In this document: positions 14,525-25,973 of the stretch, in pieces | Layout of the letters: each line of letters opens with the position of its first letter | Numbering within the stretch: the first letter of the stretch is position 1 | NCBI GenBank assembly: GCA_028277985.1 | Contig: JANQFG010000273.1 | Coordinates: 62,001 to 126,000 of the forward strand | Reading direction: 5' to 3' | DNA from: a bacterium | GTDB lineage: Bacteria > Desulfobacterota > DSWW01 | Length of the DNA: 64,000 nucleotides | Translations under genes and position numbers: made by a program | Notes under the pieces: model-generated | Databases searched by the model: none | Told to the model about the DNA's origin: nothing | What the model saw: only the letters and a program-made list of their open reading frames with translations

Positions 14525-15463
14525 ATGGAATACAGGAAGATCACTTTCGAGATCATGGATCAAATAGCCCGGATAGGGTTTGGAAAGGCGTCAAAAAAGC
14601 GATTGACAACCCTGGATCTGGAAACCATGGAGGAGCTCGACGCTGCTTTGGAAGAGATAACAGAAAGGCAAGAAGGGGATATCAGAGGTTTGATATTCCT
14701 TTCTCACAAGAAGAATGTCTTCCTGGCCGGTATGGACGTGGCAGTGATTCGAGACCTGAAAGACGTGCAGAGTGGTGTGGAAGGCGCGAGGGACGGGCAA
14801 CGGATCTACAACAAAATCGAGGACCTTTCGATCCCCACGATCACATGTGTCGACGGAGTTTGTTTGGGCGGAGGCTTCGAGCTGGCCCTTGCCTGCAAGA
14901 CCATCGTCGTTTCAGACTCTCCGCATACTGTACTAGGAGCTCCCGAGGTAAGCTTGGGGCTCTTGCCGGCGTTCGGCGGGAGCTATCGCTTGCCCCGGAG
15001 AATTGATTTGCCCAACGCACTCGACTTGATGCTGTCGGGCAGGTTGGTCAGGGGAGAAGAGGCAAAGAAGATGGGTCTGGTCGACGAAATCCACGCAGGA
15101 GAGAAGCTTCTGGAAGCGGCCTTTTCCAGGCACATCCGGATCCACAAAGACGAGACATTCCCCGAGCACCCCATCAAGCGCGCGGCCATCCCCGATGTCG
15201 TTGCTCGAAAGCCGATCTTCGCCAACGCCCGCCATTCCGTCCTTGCGAAGACCCGGGGACGTCATGATGCCCCACTTCGCATTCTGGATCTCCTGGAGTC
15301 TTCACTCGACGACCCCCGAGCCGTCTACCTGGAAAAGGAAGCCCAGCTTCTTGGAGAGCTCGCCGTATCCGAGCAAAGCCGGAAACTGCAGCACCTCTAT
15401 TTCCTGCGTACCGCCAACCTGAAAGATTCAGACCCCGCCGGCGACAAAGAAGGGGGGTCATAG
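14525..15463 (+). CDS. Enoyl-CoA hydratase, free-standing FadB/FadJ N-terminal type
   Basis: 312 aa from ATG 14525. Crotonase fold: FLAGMDVAVI forms the first oxyanion part; GVCLGGGFELALACK and GAPEVSLGLLPAFGG carry the two catalytic glutamates seen in FadB (E119/E139 equivalents), so it should hydrate trans-2-enoyl-CoA. After the crotonase domain comes a 100-residue tail (HPIKRAAIPDVVARKPIFAN, then KTRGRHDAPLRILDLLE and LQHLYFLR) that resembles the linker which in FadB/FadJ leads into the 3-hydroxyacyl-CoA dehydrogenase half. That half is missing here; the next gene starts at the stop. AGAGAGGG precedes the ATG. It belongs to a beta-oxidation-like cluster. Confidence 0.85.
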   Translation: MEYRKITFEIMDQIARIGFGKASKKRLTTLDLETMEELDAALEEITERQEGDIRGLIFLSHKKNVFLAGMDVAVIRDLKDVQSGVEGARDGQRIYNKIEDLSIPTITCVDGVCLGGGFELALACKTIVVSDSPHTVLGAPEVSLGLLPAFGGSYRLPRRIDLPNALDLMLSGRLVRGEEAKKMGLVDEIHAGEKLLEAAFSRHIRIHKDETFPEHPIKRAAIPDVVARKPIFANARHSVLAKTRGRHDAPLRILDLLESSLDDPRAVYLEKEAQLLGELAVSEQSRKLQHLYFLRTANLKDSDPAGDKEGGS

Positions 15464-15486
15464 TGGGTGAAGAAAGAGGCGGAAAA

Positions 15487-16479
15487 ATGATGAGGGCGTG
15501 GAAAGTCCAGCGACATGGAGAGCCGGGCGAAGTGATCGCCCTCGGCGAGGCGGATATTCCCGTACCGAACCCGGACGAGGTGAGGATCCGGGTCGATGCC
15601 GCGGCGCTGGGCCTGCCCGATGTGTTCATGTGTCGTGGGACATATCCCTTCAAGCCCGATTTGCCCTTCACTCCCGGCCAGGAGGTGGCCGGTGTGGTGA
15701 CGGCCGCTGGCGCCAACGCCGAAACACCCGTCGGTACGCGCGTGATGGCGCTCACGTCCTTCTACCGCGGTTTCGGCGGCTTCGCCGATGAGGCGTTGGC
15801 CCCCGACAGCTCCACTTTCGCGGCACCCGAGGAGATGGACCCCGCAGAGGCGGCGTGTTTCGTCATCCCTTATCACACCGCATCTCTGGGTATCGAAACG
15901 CGCGGTCAACTTCGCCCCGGTGAGACTCTGCTCGTTCTCGGGGGCGCCGGCGGGACCGGCACCGCGGCGATTCAACTCGGCCGCGCACTTGGAGCACGCG
16001 TGATCGCCGTCGCTGGAGGAAAAGAGAAGGTCGAAGTATGCAGGCGCTGTGGAGCCGAGGTTGTCATCGATCACACCGAAGAGAATGTGGTGGCGGCAGT
16101 GAAAGAAGCCACCGGGAAACTTGGCGCGGACGTCATCTACGACCCTGTGGGGGGAAAGGCGTTCGATGGGGCACTCCGCTGTATTGCCAACGAGGGGCGA
16201 TTGCTCGCCATCGGCTATGCGAGCGGAGCCTGGCACAATGCCTCCACGGAGATACTGGTGCGCAAGAATGTGTCGGTCGTGGGGGTCTTCGTCGGTGCCT
16301 ATGACAAGCCTTTTCTCGAGAAGGTGCACGATCGTCTGTTGGCACGCTGGCGAGATGGTGCCATCCGAGGCCAAGTCGAATGCGAGATCCCCATCGAGGA
16401 GATCCCGGCCGCACTCGACAGAGTCGCACAGCGCCGCGCGTTCGGAAAGACCGTCGTTCGAATGAGGAGGAACGGATGA
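15487..16479 (+). CDS. Zinc-free MDR family NADPH:quinone/enoyl oxidoreductase
   Basis: 330 aa from ATG 15487 (AGAGGCGG upstream); a GTG at 15463 overlapping the previous stop would add eight residues. Medium-chain dehydrogenase/reductase fold: N-terminal GroES-like domain (DVFMCRGTYPFKPDLPFTPGQEVAG) and Rossmann domain (LVLGGAGGTGTAAIQLGRA). The catalytic and structural zinc cysteines of alcohol dehydrogenases are absent, as in quinone oxidoreductase and acrylyl/crotonyl-CoA reductase relatives. It probably reduces a quinone, enone or enoyl thioester with NADPH. It is coupled to the enoyl-CoA hydratase gene, which favours an acyl-CoA substrate, but this is inference. Confidence 0.8.
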   Translation: MMRAWKVQRHGEPGEVIALGEADIPVPNPDEVRIRVDAAALGLPDVFMCRGTYPFKPDLPFTPGQEVAGVVTAAGANAETPVGTRVMALTSFYRGFGGFADEALAPDSSTFAAPEEMDPAEAACFVIPYHTASLGIETRGQLRPGETLLVLGGAGGTGTAAIQLGRALGARVIAVAGGKEKVEVCRRCGAEVVIDHTEENVVAAVKEATGKLGADVIYDPVGGKAFDGALRCIANEGRLLAIGYASGAWHNASTEILVRKNVSVVGVFVGAYDKPFLEKVHDRLLARWRDGAIRGQVECEIPIEEIPAALDRVAQRRAFGKTVVRMRRNG

Positions 16480-16532
16480 GTCTGATCGCTGTTCAGGAAT
16501 GAACCCGGAACTACACGGAGATAGATGGTTGG

Positions 16533-18578
<2,046 letters not shown>

Positions 18579-18774
18579 TCACGTTTCAAGTGAGCGGGAA
18601 ATGAGCTCCATTATCGAGTGAGCCTATCTCGGCCAGGAATAGAATACGAGAGAATGGAATCGTGTGTCAAAACAGGCACGTTGCGCTTCAGAATGAGATT
18701 TCTCGCATCCTTTCTTCATGCACGGTAATCAAAAATCTAGGAGGATTTGGCCAAGTATGAAGGAGGAAACGGGA

Positions 18775-19134
18775 ATGCAAATAGAAGCGCTTCAAGATCA
18801 TGCCGATATACTTGATGATATCGACTGGGAAATGACCCCTGAAGATGCGGTTACTCGCTATCTGGAGTGGGGTACGAACTGGTCCCGCGGGAAAAACATG
18901 GTGAGGTCGAAAAGCGATGTTTCCTACTATTTCACCATAAGCACCTGGCACGACCCTCCCATCATCCACTTCATGAAGATCAATTCGGATGAAGCGTTGG
19001 AGTTGGCTGCCATTCAGATACCCAAAAAGCTGAGAGACCGCTTTCTAGAGACGGCTCCATCAGGGAGAGGGGTCTTTCCGCTGAACGAAGAAATCAGGGA
19101 GTGGCTGGAGGAGCAGCTTTCGAAAGATCACTGA
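18775..19134 (+). CDS. DVU0772-like small conserved protein
   Basis: 119 aa from ATG 18775, chosen because AAGGAGG ends 8 bases before it; an ATG at 18757 with a more distant AGGAGG would add six residues. No signal peptide or transmembrane helix. The segment IDWEMTPEDAVTRYLEWGTNW, then VRSKSDVSYYFTISTWHDPP and NSDEALELAAIQIP resembles what I remember of the DVU0772 family of sulfate reducers, whose function is unknown. Stand-alone gene with a purine-rich leader. Family assignment is by memory of motif pattern, so moderate. Confidence 0.6.
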   Translation: MQIEALQDHADILDDIDWEMTPEDAVTRYLEWGTNWSRGKNMVRSKSDVSYYFTISTWHDPPIIHFMKINSDEALELAAIQIPKKLRDRFLETAPSGRGVFPLNEEIREWLEEQLSKDH

Positions 19135-19333
19135 GCCGGTCCTCTCGGTGCGAATACAGGAAAAAAATAGATCCGTCCCCTTTTCTTCGTCCCCATTCTT
19201 TTCCTCGTCTGCACGTACTCGCTGCCCACCCAAATCGTAGCGATGTCGTTTCGAGATATCTTCCCCATGAACCGGTCCGTTGACACTCCCTCCTCGGCGT
19301 GCATGAATAGGGAGCAAGGAGGGTCTGAGCCAA

Positions 19334-19361
19334 TGGATTCCCGCCTTCGCGGGAATGACGG
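19334..19361. repeat. Short palindromic repeat (family B) in a 5' leader
   Basis: TGGATTCCCGCCTTCGCGGGAATGACGG contains the hairpin ATTCCCGC-CTTC-GCGGGAAT. This is a well-known dispersed intergenic repeat type. It lies in the 270-base gap before the MBL-fold hydrolase, about 45 bases ahead of its start, and could form a hairpin in the leader. A longer member of the same type is at 56168-56222. Confidence 0.7.
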
Positions 19362-19404
19362 CCCTTCAAGGCAACCTGCTGAGCTGCGACATAAGGAGGC
19401 ACCT

Positions 19405-20301
19405 GTGGAAGAGCGTCGATTCGGTCCCATCCGGTTCATCCCCGGCGAGCGAAACGGAAAGTACCCCTACTGCCATTCAGTTTACATAGAAGACGAGGGC
19501 GGCGGCATCCTCATCGATCCCAGCTCGGATCGGGAGCGTCTGTCCCAGCTCCGGGAAGGCCCTGGAGTGAAGGCGGTCTGTCTCAGCCACTGGCACGAAG
19601 ACCACATCATGCACCTGGGCCTCTTTGACGACGTGCCCTTGTGGACATCCGAGCAGGACGCGCCCCCCCTGGCGGATTTGGAAACCTTTCTCGACTGGTA
19701 CGCCATCGACGACAGCACAGGGCCCCACAGGACCGAATTCAGGAAATTCATGAAGGATCAGTTCGACTTCCAGCCGCGCACCCCGGACCGATTCCTGGAG
19801 GGCGGCGAAATCCTGGAGCTGGGATTTGTCACCGTAGAGGTGATCGCCGCTCCCGGCCACACGCCGGGAAATCTAGCCTTCTACTTCAGGGAACCGGAGG
19901 TGCTCTTCCTGGGCGATTACGACCTCACCCCCTTTGGACCCTGGTACGGCGACGTCTACTCCAGCATCGAAAAAACCATGGCATCCATCGACCGGTTGCG
20001 ACAGATCCCGGCCCGGGTGTGGATCACCGGCCACGAGCAAGGCGTTTTCGAAGAGGAACCGGGCCCGCTCTGGGACGATTACGTGAACGTGATCCTCAAC
20101 AGAGAGGAGAGACTGCTGCACCTCCTCGAACAACCGCGGGACAAGCAGGCGATCATCGAGGCCTGGATCGTATACGGGAAGGCGCGGGAGCCGAGATACT
20201 TCTACGAGTTCGGCGAATGGGCCATCATGGGAAAACACCTGAGCCGGCTCATTCGGCAGGGCCGAGCCGCCCATGAAAATGGAAAGTACGTGAGGCAATG
20301 A
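19405..20301 (+). CDS. MBL-fold (glyoxalase II-like) metallo-hydrolase
   Basis: 298 aa from GTG 19405, which has AAGGAGG 5 bases upstream. The open frame continues to 19243, but that part contains a dispersed palindromic repeat and no family similarity. Metallo-beta-lactamase fold with the full metal site: SHWHEDH (HxHxDH), APGHTPGN (His), LGDYDLTPFG (bridging Asp) and ITGHEQG (His). A C-terminal helical segment follows. It is likely a hydrolase of thioesters or similar substrates in the cytoplasm. Its stop overlaps the start of the alpha/beta hydrolase gene (ATGA), so they are co-translated. Confidence 0.85.
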   Translation: MEERRFGPIRFIPGERNGKYPYCHSVYIEDEGGGILIDPSSDRERLSQLREGPGVKAVCLSHWHEDHIMHLGLFDDVPLWTSEQDAPPLADLETFLDWYAIDDSTGPHRTEFRKFMKDQFDFQPRTPDRFLEGGEILELGFVTVEVIAAPGHTPGNLAFYFREPEVLFLGDYDLTPFGPWYGDVYSSIEKTMASIDRLRQIPARVWITGHEQGVFEEEPGPLWDDYVNVILNREERLLHLLEQPRDKQAIIEAWIVYGKAREPRYFYEFGEWAIMGKHLSRLIRQGRAAHENGKYVRQ

Positions 20302-21125
20302 GACGGATCGGCTACCTTGTTGCCGGCGTGCTTCTCTGTGCAGCGATCTACACATGGGGTATCAGAGGCATGTGGAGCACTCTCCAGAGGAAGATGATCT
20401 TCTTCCCCACATCCACCCTGGCCTACAACCCTGCCGATCTTGGAATGCCCTACGAGGACGTCCACTTCCGGACCACGGACGACGTGGCCCTCCACGGCTG
20501 GATGGTGCCGCGCTTAGGCAGCGACGTGACCCTGCTCTTCCTCCACGGGAATGCGGGAAACATCGGGGACCGCGTAGAGAACGTACGACGCCTGCATGAG
20601 ATCGGCCTGAGTGTGTTCATATTCGACTACCGGGGCTACGGTCTGTCCGAAGGAAGTCCAAGCGAACAGGGACTCTACGAGGACGCGCAGGCAGCCTACG
20701 CCCACCTCTCGTCAAGACACGACATCGACCCCGAACGGATCGCGATCTTCGGGCGGTCCCTGGGTGGTGCGGTAGCCGTTGACCTCGCATCCCGCGTGCC
20801 CTGCCGGAAACTCATCCTGGAGAGCACCTTTACCTCGGCTGCCGACATGGCAGGGTCGATGCTTCCCTTTCTGCCCATGAAGCGACTCATCACGGAACGA
20901 TTCGACTCGGCGGACAAGATCGACAAGATCAGCGCCACCCTCCTTCAGTTCCACGGGACCCGGGACGAAATCGTGCCCTACCGGCTCGGCCAGGCCCTCC
21001 ACGAGCTGGCGCCGGATCCGAAGGAATTCGTCCCGATCCCCGGCGCAACGCACAACGATACGTACTTCGTAGGCGGAAGAACCTACTTCGAGAAGATCCG
21101 CTCGTTCCTCGCGGAAAACGAATGA
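20298..21125 (+). CDS. Membrane-anchored alpha/beta hydrolase (YfhR/ABHD13-like)
   Basis: 275 aa. Residues 5-24 form a single N-terminal transmembrane anchor, followed by RKMIFFPT, typical of the YfhR/BEM46/ABHD13 family. Hydrolase core: LLFLHGNAGNIGDR (oxyanion HG), FGRSLGGAVAVDLA (nucleophile Ser), HGTRDEIVP (Asp) and PGATHNDTY (His). It is probably a periplasm-facing or membrane-associated serine hydrolase of unknown substrate. ATGA overlap with the MBL gene. Confidence 0.85.
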   Translation: MRRIGYLVAGVLLCAAIYTWGIRGMWSTLQRKMIFFPTSTLAYNPADLGMPYEDVHFRTTDDVALHGWMVPRLGSDVTLLFLHGNAGNIGDRVENVRRLHEIGLSVFIFDYRGYGLSEGSPSEQGLYEDAQAAYAHLSSRHDIDPERIAIFGRSLGGAVAVDLASRVPCRKLILESTFTSAADMAGSMLPFLPMKRLITERFDSADKIDKISATLLQFHGTRDEIVPYRLGQALHELAPDPKEFVPIPGATHNDTYFVGGRTYFEKIRSFLAENE

Positions 21126-21349
21126 GAGATCCCGATCGACTGTCCCCTTTTTTCATGCACGCAGGCGCGATGCGTCGGGTTTGCACGTGCGTGCCGGTAG
21201 AGACTGTGGTAGGATCTATTTGTCAAATCGGAGAGCTCGTCCTTCCTTAGAACGGTAACAACGACTCCGACCGGCTCATCGAGTTGTCCTCACCCGGAAT
21301 ACAGCTTCCGTGTGGGGTTGACCCTGTTGACTTTCCCTGGAGTCGAACT

Positions 21350-24300
21350 TTGAAACGGCCCAAGCTTCTCCTGACCATCCTTGCCTCGATCCTGTTCATC
21401 CTCCTTCTCGCCTCTCCATCTCCTCCTGCCGACACCCGGGCCCAACCGCTCGAAGGCATCGAGCTCGCGGAAGAGGAGAAAGCCTGGCTGGCCGCACACC
21501 CGTTTCCTAGAATCGGTGTCTGGACAAACTCCCCACCCTATTCTTTCCCGGACAGTTCGGGCAACCCTCAGGGTATTGTTCCGGACTACATCCGGGCCAT
21601 CGAGGAGAGAATCGGTTCAGAGCTGGAAATACTGTCTTTCGCGAGTTTTTCAGAGGCCTGGAATGCCGCATTGCACAATGAGATAGACGTGCTTCCGGGA
21701 GTAACGCCAAGCGAGCGCCATCAGCAGGAAATGAGCCTCACCCAACCTTTCCATGTGGTCCCGGTCGTTCTGGTAACAAGAATCGATTTCCCGCTCGTCA
21801 CTTCCCTCGAGGATTTTGTCGGCAGGAAGATCGTTGTCGGCAAGGGACATATTACCGAACAATGGATAGCAAGGGATTTCCCGGAAATCGGACGAATACC
21901 CACGGAAGACTATGAACGAGGTCTTCGCCTCGTGTCCGAGGGAAAGGCCGACGCGTATGCCGGGGCAATGGGAATCCTCACATGGCATATCAGAAAGCAT
22001 AGAATCACCAATCTGAAGATCGCCGCAAAAGCGCCCTACGAATACAATCTAACCATTGCGGTCCGCAAAGACTGGCCCGAAATGGTAACCATCCTGAACA
22101 AAGCTTTGGCATCGATCGACCAGGAAATGGGGGATGCCCTCTACGACAAATGGGTTTTGGTTCGTTTCGAAAGGAGTGTCGATTGGGGTTATGTTGGCCG
22201 GGCGATCGGCAGCGTCGTCTTGCTGGCCACCGTCATTCTCCTGCTCATCTTCCAATGGAACCGGAGATTGCAGAGGGAGATCCAGGAAAAGGAACGCGCT
22301 GAAAAGGCCCTGAAGGAGAGTGAACGAAAGCTCTCCACACTGATAGGAAATCTACCAGGAATCGCCTACCGCTGTCTGTACGATTCCGATTGGACCATGC
22401 TGTACTTGAGCGACGGGTGCGAAGCCTTGACCGGATATCGGCCCGCCGAACTCATCGACAATCGCACACTCGCGTACAACGACCTGATCGTCCTGGATGA
22501 TCGGGAACACGTATCCCGCGAGATTCAGAACGCCGTGAATGAGAACCGGCCCTTTACGGTCGAGTACCGAATCCTCGACAAGAACAAGACCGAGAAATGG
22601 GTCTGGGAGAGGGGAATCGCCGTGCAGGAGGAGGGGGACGCCCCGCTTCTGTTGGAGGGTTTCATCAACGACATCTCCGAGCGAAAGAGAGCGGAGACGG
22701 ATCTGAGAAACAGCGAAGCCCGGTTGCAGGCGATCTTCAAGTATGCCCCGATTGCGATCGCCCTGGTCGACCTGGAGGGCAGGCCCTTGGTTTCGAACCC
22801 CGTGTTCGAAAGGATGATGGGTTACCGGTCTGGGGAAATGGAAGGCCTCTCTTTCAAGGACTTCACCCATCCGGATGATCTGGCCCGGGAGGAGCCCCTC
22901 TACGAGGCGCTCTTGGAGGGACGACGCGAATGGTATCAAGTCGAAAAGCGCAATGTCCGTAGCGACGGACAGGAGATCTGGATCAACACCTATATCGCCT
23001 CCATCATGGATGAATCGAACAAGCCCGCCTATTTCGTGGCCATCGGTGAGAACATCACCGACCGGAAGAAAGCCGAAGAGGCCCTTCGCAGGAGCGAACA
23101 CGATCTTCTCGAGGCACAGCGGATTACCCATATCGGAAGCTGGGTGTGGGATCCGGCCGAAGATGCGGTCAGTTGGTCGGAAGAAATGCTGAAGATCTTC
23201 GGCATGGACGCAACCAACTCTGTCACGGGTCTGGCGACGGTGCTCGACAGGATTCACAGAGATGACGTCGATAGAGTCGAGCATGCCATCAAGGAGTCTC
23301 TGGAGGAGACCGGAAGGTACGAGGCGGAGTTTCGCGTCTTGTTGCCCAGCGGGGAAGAGAGATTCGTCCACGGCGTCGGTACGGTTGATTTCGACGAGAA
23401 GGGCGAACCGCTGCTGATGAAGGGGACAGGACACGACATAACAGACAGAGTCCTTGCCGAACGGGAAAGAAGAGCCCTCCAGGCGCAACTGGATCAAGCC
23501 CAGAAGATGGAGGCGATCGGAACACTGGCAGGCGGGATCGCCCATGAGTTCAACAACATCCTGAGCATCGTCCTCGGAAACACGGAGCTGGCGTTGGACG
23601 ACCTTCCGGATTGGAACCCGGCGCACGGATTCCTGCTCGAGGCGAAGCAGGCCAGCCTGCGCGGCAAAGACGTGACCCGACAGTTGCTGAGTTTCGGTCG
23701 AAAGAGTATCCAGCAGAAAGAGCCTGTACGTATCGGACAGATCATACAGGAATCGATTCGATTCCTCAGAGCTTCGATCCCGGCCAACATCCGATTCAGT
23801 CAAAACATCGCAGAGACATCCCGTCCCGTATTGGCGGACCAGACGCAGATCCACCAGTTGTTGATCAACCTCTGCAACAACGCGGCGCAAGCCATGGAAG
23901 ACGGCGGTGGAAAGCTGGGGATCCGTCTGGAAGATGTGAGCGTACCAGAACGAGAGTTCTTTTCGGACCAGATCCTGGAGCCGGGAGAGTATGTGAGGCT
24001 CACGGTTTCCGATACGGGTTGCGGTATTCCGAAGGATGTTCTGGAACGTGTGTTTCATCCGTTCTATACAACCAAGGCTGTGGACGAAGGCAGCGGCCTG
24101 GGGCTTTCCGTAGTACATGGTATTGTGAAAGACACGAACGGCTTCATCCGTATCGAGAGCGAGCCCGCAAAGGGAACCACCGTATGCTGCTACTTCCCAA
24201 CCACGGATGCGGCTCCTCGCAAAGCCGTTGAAGCCGAGGAGACCCCCCTCACCGGAACTGAAACCATTCTGTTCGTCGATGATGAGCCATCTCTCGTAAA

Positions 24301-24643
24301 GATGACGCATGAGACGTTGGAACGGCTCGGGTACTGCGTGGAGGCACAAACGGATCCCTCTGAAGCGTTCGTGCGCTTTCTGGAGAACCCGGACGGGTTT
24401 GATCTGGTCGTGACCGACATGACCATGCCGCAGATGACCGGGGATCAGCTCATCAGCCGGCTCAAAGAGATCCGGCCCCATATCAAGACGATCATCTGTA
24501 CCGGCTACAGCAAAAAGTTGAGCGACAAGAGGGCCGCCGATCTTGGAGCGGATGCATTCATCATGAAACCGATCGACAGCGAAACGCTCGCCAGAACCGT
24601 CAGGCAAGTGCTCGACAGGACCGAGGGCCCGGCGCCCTCGTAG
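21350..24643 (+). CDS. Hybrid sensor histidine kinase with periplasmic SBP3 domain, three PAS domains and receiver
   Basis: About 1097 aa from TTG 21350 (CTGGAG upstream), which begins a good signal peptide (KRPKLLLTILASILFILLLA); the frame is open to 21284. Order: periplasmic solute-binding domain family 3 (about 40-275; PRIGVWTNSPPYSF, then LPGVTPSERHQQEMSLTQPF), transmembrane helix (about 285-305), three PAS/PAC units (about 325-440, 450-570, 575-695), HisKA with GGIAHEFNNILSIV (phospho-His), HATPase_c with DTGCGIPKDVLERVFHPFYTT and GLGLSVVHGIV, and a C-terminal receiver with VVTDMTMPQMTG. It probably senses a small periplasmic ligand. No DNA-binding partner is adjacent. A 751-codon antisense open frame is a shadow. 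Confidence 0.88.
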   Translation: MKRPKLLLTILASILFILLLASPSPPADTRAQPLEGIELAEEEKAWLAAHPFPRIGVWTNSPPYSFPDSSGNPQGIVPDYIRAIEERIGSELEILSFASFSEAWNAALHNEIDVLPGVTPSERHQQEMSLTQPFHVVPVVLVTRIDFPLVTSLEDFVGRKIVVGKGHITEQWIARDFPEIGRIPTEDYERGLRLVSEGKADAYAGAMGILTWHIRKHRITNLKIAAKAPYEYNLTIAVRKDWPEMVTILNKALASIDQEMGDALYDKWVLVRFERSVDWGYVGRAIGSVVLLATVILLLIFQWNRRLQREIQEKERAEKALKESERKLSTLIGNLPGIAYRCLYDSDWTMLYLSDGCEALTGYRPAELIDNRTLAYNDLIVLDDREHVSREIQNAVNENRPFTVEYRILDKNKTEKWVWERGIAVQEEGDAPLLLEGFINDISERKRAETDLRNSEARLQAIFKYAPIAIALVDLEGRPLVSNPVFERMMGYRSGEMEGLSFKDFTHPDDLAREEPLYEALLEGRREWYQVEKRNVRSDGQEIWINTYIASIMDESNKPAYFVAIGENITDRKKAEEALRRSEHDLLEAQRITHIGSWVWDPAEDAVSWSEEMLKIFGMDATNSVTGLATVLDRIHRDDVDRVEHAIKESLEETGRYEAEFRVLLPSGEERFVHGVGTVDFDEKGEPLLMKGTGHDITDRVLAERERRALQAQLDQAQKMEAIGTLAGGIAHEFNNILSIVLGNTELALDDLPDWNPAHGFLLEAKQASLRGKDVTRQLLSFGRKSIQQKEPVRIGQIIQESIRFLRASIPANIRFSQNIAETSRPVLADQTQIHQLLINLCNNAAQAMEDGGGKLGIRLEDVSVPEREFFSDQILEPGEYVRLTVSDTGCGIPKDVLERVFHPFYTTKAVDEGSGLGLSVVHGIVKDTNGFIRIESEPAKGTTVCCYFPTTDAAPRKAVEAEETPLTGTETILFVDDEPSLVKMTHETLERLGYCVEAQTDPSEAFVRFLENPDGFDLVVTDMTMPQMTGDQLISRLKEIRPHIKTIICTGYSKKLSDKRAADLGADAFIMKPIDSETLARTVRQVLDRTEGPAPS

Positions 24644-24671
24644 AACCGCCGATGCGCGGGGTATCTCTCCG

Positions 24672-25973
24672 TCAGCGAGGAATGGTGTATTTCAACCCGT
24701 TGAGCTTGCCGACCAGGAAGTGGTAGATCATCTTCGGCAGACTCACGGGGGAGAGGGCAAAGGGGCTCACGCCGAGCCGCTTCAGAGATACGGCAAGGAT
24801 GTTGTCGCAACGTCCGCACGTGTCGAGAACATCGACTTGCTTGTATCGGTTTCTCAAACCAGGCAGGACCTCGGCACAGGCACACTTGCCGAGCACCACG
24901 ACCGGCTCCGTGAGATCGTCAAGCTGGGTCTCTTCGAACTGCTTCCCGGCGAGGATCGTGAGGGGCCTCTTCTTGATCTTTTCGGACGCGCCGGAATCGT
25001 TGACCACCAACTCGAGTACTTGCTCGGCGTGCCCGAGGCACCCTTCATAGCAGGCGCCACCTTTTCCCACGACGAAGCGAATCCCCTCGGGAAGATGCGT
25101 TTGAAACTCCCATGGGATCTTCTCCGAAGCAGGCGGCAACTCTCCAAGGATGTCGATCCGCGAAAGATCGGCAACACCGAGACCCGCCTCAGACGCGAGC
25201 TCCACGTGCTTCACATCCGAGGGCTCGTGTCCGAGCACCTTTGTTGCCACCGCGTCCACTGCAACTGTGTCCGTTCCCCCTAGGACGAGGTCTCTGGGGT
25301 GCAGCAACTCTTCGACATACTTGCCGGCCGGCATGGGCCCGCCAGCAAGCACCTTGAGTGCATCCGTCAGGGTGAAATCCGGTTGGATGAAGCGGTAGAT
25401 ATCCACGATCTTCCGGTGAAGCCCGTGATTGTGATCCCTTGCTCGGTCCAGATCGGACAGAAGACCCATCTGGTTCTTCAGCCCGGCCGTCATCTGCGCC
25501 TGGCAATGGGCCTTGAGCACCGGCATGTTCAGGTAGAAGGAGTCATCTCTCTCCATGACGAGGTGGCGGTGAAGGATCTTCGGGAATTCAAAGGGTCCGC
25601 CCGCATCCTGTTCGGTGGAGACCGTGACTGTCTTCTCTTCGTCCAGGTAGAGGCATTTGGCGCCCATCCTCCCGGCCGCCTTGTCCATACCGGTGGCGGC
25701 ATAGTTGAGGCGCGTGAAGTTGCCCTGGGAACAGTTGTCCATGACATAGATCTTCTTTCGAGCGTCGAGCCCCTTGATATATCTTACCACCGCCTCCAGG
25801 ATGGGTATGGAGGTGAACAGATGGGGATGAAAGTAGACCGTATTCACCTTGATGAAAACGGCTCGACACCTCTTCAGCTTTTCGCGAGCCCCACCAAAGG
25901 CATCGAATACGGCCCCGACGGCTCGATCCGGTTGGCCTGCAACCTTTTGCACCGCAACCCTGGCCCTGCTCAT
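24672..25973 (-). CDS. DUF362 domain protein with cysteine-rich C-terminal half
   Basis: 433 aa from ATG 25973, preceded by GGGAGAGGAG; the start overlaps the stop of the methyltransferase gene. DUF362 core: FIKVNTVYFHPHLFTSIPIL, NMPVLKAHCQAQMTAGLKNQMG (the HxxxxxTxGLKN motif) and TDALKVLAGGPMP. The C-terminal part holds GGACYEGCLGH, GKCACAEVL and DTCGRCDN, a set that could bind an Fe-S cluster. DUF362 proteins often accompany ferredoxins, but their reaction is unknown. As last gene of the TetR-SCP2-M24-corrinoid-UroD operon, it may be a redox accessory or activator of the corrinoid system; that is inference from position and cysteines only. Confidence 0.8.
   Translation of the reverse strand: MSRARVAVQKVAGQPDRAVGAVFDAFGGAREKLKRCRAVFIKVNTVYFHPHLFTSIPILEAVVRYIKGLDARKKIYVMDNCSQGNFTRLNYAATGMDKAAGRMGAKCLYLDEEKTVTVSTEQDAGGPFEFPKILHRHLVMERDDSFYLNMPVLKAHCQAQMTAGLKNQMGLLSDLDRARDHNHGLHRKIVDIYRFIQPDFTLTDALKVLAGGPMPAGKYVEELLHPRDLVLGGTDTVAVDAVATKVLGHEPSDVKHVELASEAGLGVADLSRIDILGELPPASEKIPWEFQTHLPEGIRFVVGKGGACYEGCLGHAEQVLELVVNDSGASEKIKKRPLTILAGKQFEETQLDDLTEPVVVLGKCACAEVLPGLRNRYKQVDVLDTCGRCDNILAVSLKRLGVSPFALSPVSLPKMIYHFLVGKLNGLKYTIPR

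Noticed and set aside
22352-24607. 751-codon open frame antisense to the hybrid kinase
   Set aside because: It lies opposite a clear multi-domain kinase in a G+C-rich region, where long antisense frames are expected; its residues show no domain pattern.
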